Below are positions 57,462 through 64,000 of a DNA stretch of 64,000 bases, piece after piece. The stretch comes from Petunia secreta (taxonomy: Eukaryota > Streptophyta > Magnoliopsida > Solanales > Solanaceae). Positions within the stretch are counted from its first letter, which is position 1. Each line of letters begins with the position of its first letter. The stretch is from positions 5,580,001 through 5,644,000 of the forward strand of contig JARKIP010000033.1 in NCBI GenBank assembly GCA_029990175.1. Direction: 5' to 3'. The notes below the pieces were generated by a model. The model was not told the DNA's origin. It searched no databases and saw nothing but the letters and a program-made list of their open reading frames with translations. The translations under genes were made by a program, and so were the position numbers.

Positions 57462-59390
57462 AGAAAAGTTAGACTAATGGACCATAGTTACTCATTAGTG
57501 AAAAAATAGGAGAACAATAGAGAATCAACATCATAGTCAAAATATAAGGACACTATATCAAAGAAATGAAGGAAAATATGGAAAGGAACAAGTGTTGGAT
57601 TATACGGGGTTAAACGGAAAACAACAAATGATGACCGGGAAACCACATGGGAATCAAAAAAGAGTACAATTCAGGAAGATGGAATCCCAGGGGGTTACAA
57701 AAAAAATCCAAATGAGGTAAGCAATAGCACAATGAATAAAATCCTAGACCAAGAATTGACCCATGTCACTCAAACACTAGATGAAAAATCTTCCATTAAA
57801 AGTTCAAATCAATTTGAAGCTTTGTACAACTCATCTAGCCTTATGGATCAAGAACAAATAAATGCAAATCATGTCCTAGGTTCAGATAGCTGTGCCAAAG
57901 ATGATAGCTTAAAGAACAATCAACACACTAGCTCCGACACCTTTAATAAGGCTTTACCCAGTGAATTTAGGACACAATCAAAAGAAACTTAAATGGCCCT
58001 AGTATAAATGTAAAAGGTGTGGAAATAGATGGAATTAGTACTAAGTACAATACCCTAATAGGGAAAACATAGACTGCCAACTGCTCTAATAGACCAACTA
58101 TGCATAATCAAACCAAAGCCCTAGGAAGGAACTTAAAATCAGTATTACATGAGGAGTTGACCTATTTGGAGGTAACAGATCCTTCACCAAGTAATGGTAC
58201 TCCCATCACTCAATCAGCTAGCAACCAATATCAACTGAACAACTTGAACAATTTGGACATTTTGTTTGATGATGTAGTCACCAAGGTTCAAGAAAATGTA
58301 TCCAATTCACCTATACATAAGAATCACAATCAGAGACCAAATACCTCAAACAAAGCTAAAGAAAATATAACAACTGAAAACTTAACTTTGAAATACCAAA
58401 ATGCCGAGATACCAACCAAAAAATTACCATGGGAGACAACTAAGAGAGATGAGGTTCACTTGGTCAAGGAACCAAAACAATTTGAATGTGAGGAACTACT
58501 AATCAACACCAAGAATTAAACCAAATACACCCCTCGTCACTTACTAAGGATATTCACAACTCGACCCTCGTCTCCAAACCATGTTACCCAGTCATAGCTA
58601 GAATATGGACTGAGAAGACACACCTAGAAGATAGCTTTTTTACTAGAGGAACATGAGATGATAGTTGAAAGAGGGAACCCCAGTTACTTGGATCAAATTA
58701 TGTCAGAGGGAATGAGGATATGGATTGAAAACCTAGTAAAATCCATGGAGTCTTCCTCAAAACAATCACCCACCCCACCCACATTTTTTTTAACCCACAG
58801 GGCCATGACATTCCCATGGAACCGACAAGCATGGAATGCTTCACCTCACCTACAAATTACCCTCATGCACCTAAATTCCCCATTTGTATTATTTGACAAA
58901 CAACCAGAACCTGGGAACCAACCATTACCACTCACAAACGTCTCCTCAATACTCTCATATCAAAAAATCACCAAGTGAACTATGAGAATCACCAGGAATA
59001 TCAACCAGTGATTATTCCAATCCCGTGATTCATGGGAAATGAAAACATTGCTCAGGAGGCAGAAAACAATAATTTGATGTAGCAAAAGAACTAGATGCAA
59101 GAGAAAGAAGAGAAAGGGAACACAACTGCAACAAGAGTATCATATGAGATACTAAGAGAGTCCAAAACACTGGTGTTCAAGGAAAGATAAGGAAAAAGAC
59201 ACAACTTATGCTTCCCACTGAATTTGAGAAAGTTTTCTCTCAGTATCAGAATCCTAGAACACCTTTTGGAATACAAGTACATAGTGGTCATGGTTCCAAC
59301 AATATATGAACACCACTTGTCCACACTAGTATAGGGAGCATCGAGCTCATCCATGAACCTTACCAGAGAGTATCACTAATACAAACACCA
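57462..59390 (+). pseudogene. LINE ORF1 C-terminal part (piece 3 of 4)
   Basis: Resumes after the gypsy target copy. A long hydrophilic Asn/Ser/Thr-rich tail (for example SSIKSSNQFEALYNSSSLMD, with the plant LINE 'NQFEAL' motif near 57810) is spread over frames at 57732-57992, 58100-58519 and 58658-58978 with stops between. No enzyme domain; this is the variable linker between the knuckle and ORF2. Confidence 0.6.
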
Positions 59391-59393
59391 ACC

Positions 59394-60610
59394 ATGAGTG
59401 TCATTATCTAGAACTGTAGGGGTCTAGAGAATGATGAGCTTAAAATGGCTTTCAGATCCATGTTAGATTATAACAAATCATTTTTTGTGGCTCTCTTAGA
59501 AAGAAAACTGGAAGAACAGAATGTCTTGGCTGATGAATTTTGTTTCAACAATATGGATCAAGTTTGGGCACATGGAGCATACAGAGGAATTGATATTATG
59601 TAGAATGCAGGTGAAATCGTGGTGGATCAAATTGGCTTGTCTGACCAAGAGATCCATGCCATCATCAAGGTAAAAAATATTCCAAACTCTAGACCTTGGC
59701 TATTAATTGTCCTATATGCTAGCAATAATGTTATAGAAAGATATAGTCTATGGGAGAATTTAAAAATAGTTGCCAATATTTATAAGGGACCGTGGCTAAT
59801 TACGGGTGACGTTAATGAAGTCACAAAAGCTTCAGAAAAATTTGGAGGAAGGCCTATTAATTACAGTATGGTGTCAATGCTAATAGTTTTCTTAACTATT
59901 GTAGCATGTTGGACTTAGTGTTTAGAGGTCCAAAATTCACTTAAACAAATAAGCCTATGAGTAATAAAAATCTCATAATGGAAAGATTCAATCGGTATTA
60001 TGCTAATCCTGATTGGATATATATGTTTCAAGAGGCTAGTGTTACTCATTTGACTAGGACTCACTGGGATCACTATCCAATTAAGCTTGATTTAGCTAAA
60101 ATCTTTAGTATAAGTAGTAATATCTTTAGAATTGAAACAATGTGGATATCTCACCCTTCTTTCCAAGATTTAGTTCATGACTCATTCATAAATAAGAGTG
60201 ATGTTATTGAGGCTACAAATGAATTCACAGATAAGGTTAAGATATGGAGCAAAGAAGTTTTTGGAAAGGTCTATAAGAGGAAAAATAACATATTGAAGAG
60301 ATTTGAAGGGATTCAAAAATCTCATCACTACTACACTACTAGCCAATTCTTAATAGACCTTGATAAAGAATTACTTATTGGATATAATGAAATCCAAATA
60401 TTTGAGGAAGAATTTTGGAAGCTAAAATCAAGGATTCAATGGCTAAACGATAGTGATGCTAGTACAAAATTCTTTCATATTACCTTGATGCAAAGAAAAA
60501 GAAAAAACAGAATTCTTAGCCTAAAAGATGATGTAGGTAATTGGTACTTTAATTAAAATGAGATAATTGACAAGATTAATACATTCTTTAAAACTTTGTA
60601 TAGTACTAAG
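59394..60610 (+). pseudogene. LINE ORF2, endonuclease part (piece 4 of 4), cut off
   Basis: Starts MSVII-stop-NCRGLENDELKM: the first conserved APE-type endonuclease motif WNCRG with its Trp turned into a stop. It continues with EEP-fold blocks (RPWLLIVLYASNN, GPWLITGDVNEV) and KFGGRPIN; the frame then shifts near 59905. The segment 59957-60556 carries the post-endonuclease region (MERFNRYYANPDW, THWDHYPIKLDL, FFHITLMQRKRKNRI) that leads to RT in plant L1 elements. The Ogre-type LTR at 60611 removes RT from the window. Confidence 0.85.
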
Positions 60611-63356
60611 TGTTGACACCCAATTTTGTCCCAAAATTTTTGAATTAATGTCTAATTAAAATTAAGTTAGGTAATTTTGAAAATCAAAAGATATTGATTA
60701 ATTTGGGAGAAAATAGGCCAAAATTGCAAGACATAGCCTAAATCCTAGCCTACCCCGTACAATCACCTATATTTCACTTAATTTATCTAAAAGAGGCTAA
60801 TTTCGCTCCTAGCCTTAAAATCTAGCTTATCTACGCAAAAATATATATAACACGTCATTTCCACTTTTAGTTCATGCCCAAACTTTCCCCCCAAAATCCT
60901 TAACCCGCTTACCCGATCCCCTAAATCCCTAGAACTTGATTTCCCCCTCAAAAACCCTCAAGGTATGAGGCATATATATCCTTATTCTTTTAGTTTGAGG
61001 TTTCTGTTTTTAGTTTGAGAAAATAACAGCAGCAGCAGCTAAAGAAAAGAAAAAAAAAGTTTTTTTTAATACACATAGCATTATAATTATAGTTTGAGAT
61101 TCGGATACAGTTTTCAAAGTTTGAGTCGTCGACTTCGCTCGTCGCTTGTTCGAGTTGCTTTATTTTCAGGTCTCGCGCCTTTGTTCACTACACTTAGAAA
61201 GGCAATAAACCTTACTCTTCTCACATTTTCAGTTTTCATTTTTTTTCCACGTATGTGTATTCCTGTTGGAATCATAAACGAAAAAGTGATGGATTGACTA
61301 TAGCATTCTCTTTTGTTTCCATTGCTTTATTCGAGTCTGTTTTAGCACTTGTTTGTCATGAGTTGGATGTATGAGCGCAAGAAAAAGAAGCTAGCGTGAA
61401 ACTGTTTAGAGAACGTGAGCCTAAAGATTGTACCTTTATCGATTCTTGGTTTTAAAGTCTGTCATAAATAGCTTGAGAACCTGTTTAAGTAAGGTTTAAA
61501 TCTTTGTTAGGTCTTTATAGTCCTTTCAATTGTCCATTTAATTGAAAATCTGTTTGGTATGGTCTCTGTTTTTGGAGTCTTTGTCTTCTGCTGAGATCTG
61601 TGTGTGTGAGCATGTGTTTAGAGTTGTCTGGAAGGAGTTTGTTCAGGGATCTGTGAGTTTGTGAGAGGTCTTGAGTTCAAGGGGGAGCTTTGGTGTGAGA
61701 GTGTGTGAGCTGGTTGGTGTCAAGTGAGCAGTGTGTGTGTGTGTGTGTGTTCATCTGTGTAGGTGCAGGGGTTGTGGCAGGTCTCTGTATGTGTTTGTAT
61801 GAGAGTGTGTGTGTGTAGTTCTCTGTGTGTGTTCCAGTATATGTGGGTATATGCAGTTTTTTTAGAGGGATATATGCAGATGTTTTAGGGAAGCTGGTAG
61901 TAGTTGAAAAGGGGTTCAGGGTGATTGGGAGAGAGTCTTAGGCTGTGAGTATTTTGGTTCAAGTGCAGCAAGGTTCAGGTGTTGAGAGAGCTGTTATGGT
62001 TTGCTTCAGTCTAGGCTAGTAGGTTCAGGTTGTTCCTATGAGTTGTTGAAGAAGCAGGGAGTTAGGAGTTGTTTGGATTCTCTGGTGGTTGTCCCAGGAA
62101 TGTCAGGTGGGCGTTTGATGTGTTAAGGGTCTGTTAGAGTTGGTGTTTGCAGTTAGGTAGGGGTGATGTTGATTGTAAGGGAGAGGAGTTTGTATGCAGA
62201 GGTGACTGAGGGCTGTTTTGAATATGTAGGTACAGTCTAGAGGGTCTGTTTTATGTGTTAGTGGTCTACTTGCTGCTAAAATAGAAAGAGCTAGCTTTTT
62301 GGTATAGTTTCCTGATAGTCTATGTCTGCTTATTTTCTCTCCCTTGTCTGATGTTCAGTAATGCGAGATCTGAAGTTCTTTGGCTATAAAAGTGTGTTGC
62401 TATGTCCATGTGGTATCCTCTGCCTTTAGCATTAGAATTTTATGTCAGTAGAACTTGAAGCCTGCTACAATATATTATTTGATCAATTTTATTGAAAACT
62501 GGTATTAGCTCAAGAGTCTGGAATATATAACTTGAAAGACAATGTTTGCTTTTGTTCTTGCTTGTTCTGGAAAATTTAGGGATTTCTTTAGTCTTGACCA
62601 TTGCTTATCTTGAACTGCATATGTGGGTCACTGCTAGGATGTGTTTTTTAAATAAAATTTGAAAATAGTTTCTTCCTTTATGACCTAGTTTAAATAGAAC
62701 CCGATGGCACGCCAATCTGGAATTGTTAGCTTATGTATAAACTATTATATCTTGGTTCCTATTCTAGTTATAAGTGAGCTTATATGGACTTGTTTCAAGT
62801 AGGAACTGTCCATTGATTTGTTTGATTCTTTCTGCTCTAGTCTACATGCATGAGTGGTGGATATTTTCTTTCGTGGTCATTTCTTTGGTTTACATTTACT
62901 AACTTTTATTTTTATTTCCATTCTTTACTTTGCATGAACAACCTTGGGACGAGTTGGTAAAAACTCAAAATCGGGATGGCTATTTGCATTGGGGTTATTT
63001 GGATCTGCACTGCATTTTCGGGCTTAGGTTCCCCGAAAGAAATGGAAAACTTAGAAATTCAAGGCTCATCTATGAGTTTGCTATATCCGGGTTCTATCTT
63101 CTAAACTCCCTCTTTCCCTATTCCCGTTAGAATCCATGTTATAGGATCCCTGTAAACCGGACTAAGAGCTTGCATGATAGAAGCTTGGTAGGATAGCCGC
63201 TTTACTATAAAAATTGTTATCTTGTCGCATGATTAGAAATTGCTTTTATATAAATTATTTATTCCCGTTTCTTTGGGATTCGCCGATTAATTTAAGGTCT
63301 CAAGAACCGTTTGTTCATTAATGAGTGAAAAATTAAAATTCAATTAAATTTGTACC

Positions 63357-63357
63357 C

Positions 63358-63407
<50 letters not shown>

Positions 63408-63445
63408 GTTGTTGTTGTTGTTGTTGTTGTTGTTATTATTATTTA
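63357..63445. repeat. TTA/TTG microsatellite
   Basis: About 50 bp of TTA units followed by about 30 bp of TTG units and again TTA, inside the Ogre-type LTR. Confidence 0.92.
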
Positions 63446-63839
63446 TATTTAGTTATTAATTTATTTTTTTAGTTATTCACTTATTTATTTACTCATCTAT
63501 TTATTTATATCCCTTTATTTATTTATCTTATATTTTTATATAATTTCTAAAAAAATTTAAATTATCTTATCTTTATTAAAATTCGTAAAAAATCGCCAGA
63601 TTAACTGCTTTTAGCAGATTTTTGAAAGTGCTCTTTTAACAAACAAACCTTCTTTCGAAAATAAAAGAACCACTTACCTTGAATCTCTGAAAAATATTTT
63701 ACTTTTAAATAAGGAAGAAATGCACTTATTAATTAATATTGGTTCCTAATTATCCTAAATTAGGTGGCGACTCCAAAGAAACCTTTTGTAGTCCCATTGT
63801 ATTGAAAATACTTCCGAAACTTATACTAGTATATGTTTT

Positions 63840-63852
63840 GGGGGGGGGGGGG
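63840..63852. repeat. 13-base G run
   Basis: Uninterrupted G13; a likely length-variable or assembly-sensitive site. Confidence 0.9.
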
Positions 63853-63868
63853 TCAAAACTAAGCTTGA

Positions 63869-63925
63869 GCAAGCTACTTTGAACCATAACGACATGTACA
63901 AGCTACTTTGAACCATAACGACATC
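63869..63925. repeat. Short tandem duplication at the window end
   Basis: CAAGCTACTTTGAACCATAA followed by CGACAT occurs at about 63871 and 63899, head to tail. Confidence 0.85.
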
Positions 63926-64000
63926 TATACCATCAGTACAATTAAGGTTCATCAAGCGCAAGCTCTTAGTAGGGAAATGTCGTTAAATGAAATTAAAAAA

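Larger units (their letters stand above)
60611..64000 (+). repeat. Ogre/Tat-type LTR (second element, plus orientation), may continue past the edge
   Basis: Begins TGTTGACACCCAATTTTGTCC, the same terminus as the 24.4-37.7 kb element read on its own strand (TGTTGACACCTAATTTTGTCC). Near 63761 it has TTAGGTGGCGACTCC, matching the internal landmark of those LTRs. A T/GT-rich body and a TTA/TTG microsatellite lie between. No gene inside; short ORFs (61094-61297, 62930-63130) are not credible. The left flank CTAAG is a candidate target copy. The right boundary is not visible. Confidence 0.75.

Noticed and set aside
61094..63130. Short plus-strand ORFs in the right-hand LTR
   Set aside because: Under 70 codons, no motif, inside a long non-coding LTR.

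Overview
This is a plant nuclear window, most likely from a member of the Solanaceae. It holds two intron-containing host genes of isoprenoid and P450 type set in about 50 kb of layered transposable elements. The plant call rests on the chloroplast-type GGPPS small subunit and the CYP76 P450. The Solanaceae call rests on tRNA-derived SINE tails ending in TTG repeats and on the Ogre/Tat-type elements. No bacterial operon, rRNA, tRNA or CRISPR array was seen.

Left part (1-8.3 kb). A decayed Ty3/gypsy element lies on the minus strand (gag, zinc knuckle, protease, leader, tRNA-iMet primer site, 5' LTR). It is inserted in the 3' part of a minus-strand Mutator-like (MULE) transposase pseudogene.

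Host genes (8.3-17.3 kb). A plus-strand gene (coding exons 10010-10351 and 11863-12528, 335 aa) encodes the type II small subunit of heterodimeric geranylgeranyl/geranyl diphosphate synthase (GGR/SSU II). It has both CxxxC motifs and a degenerate second Asp-rich motif. A convergent minus-strand gene (exons 17270-16362 and 15148-14522, 511 aa) is an intact CYP76-family cytochrome P450. Its intron carries an exactly 1000-bp hAT-type element with an 8-bp target duplication.

Transposon block A (17.7-24.0 kb). An internally deleted Ty1/copia element with both LTRs contains a nested, intron-bearing gene unit: a Transposase_28-like domain followed by a Lys-rich and coiled-coil tail.

Block B (24.4-37.7 kb). 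A complete 13.3-kb Ogre/Tat-like LTR element lies on the minus strand with 5-bp TSD GTAAC. It has about 2.6-kb LTRs and an 18-nt primer site matching tRNA-Arg, but no visible protease, RT or integrase. It keeps one broken ORF1-type reading frame and two tandem arrays (46 bp and 29 bp) beside the 3' LTR.

Block C (about 38.4-64 kb). A plant LINE is split into four pieces by three LTR insertions: a copia (39092-50144, TSD ACATA), a Tat-type gypsy (50274-57456, TSD ATTAT) and an Ogre-type LTR starting at 60611. The copia 3' LTR was entered by a Helitron (43828-49873), and that Helitron by a hAT transposon (46177-49828). This gives a readable insertion order: LINE, then copia, then Helitron, then hAT.

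Nearly every transposon gene has stops, frameshifts or missing catalytic residues. The two host genes are the only coding regions that look intact. Boundaries and target duplications were read by eye; family names come from recognised motifs, not database searches.
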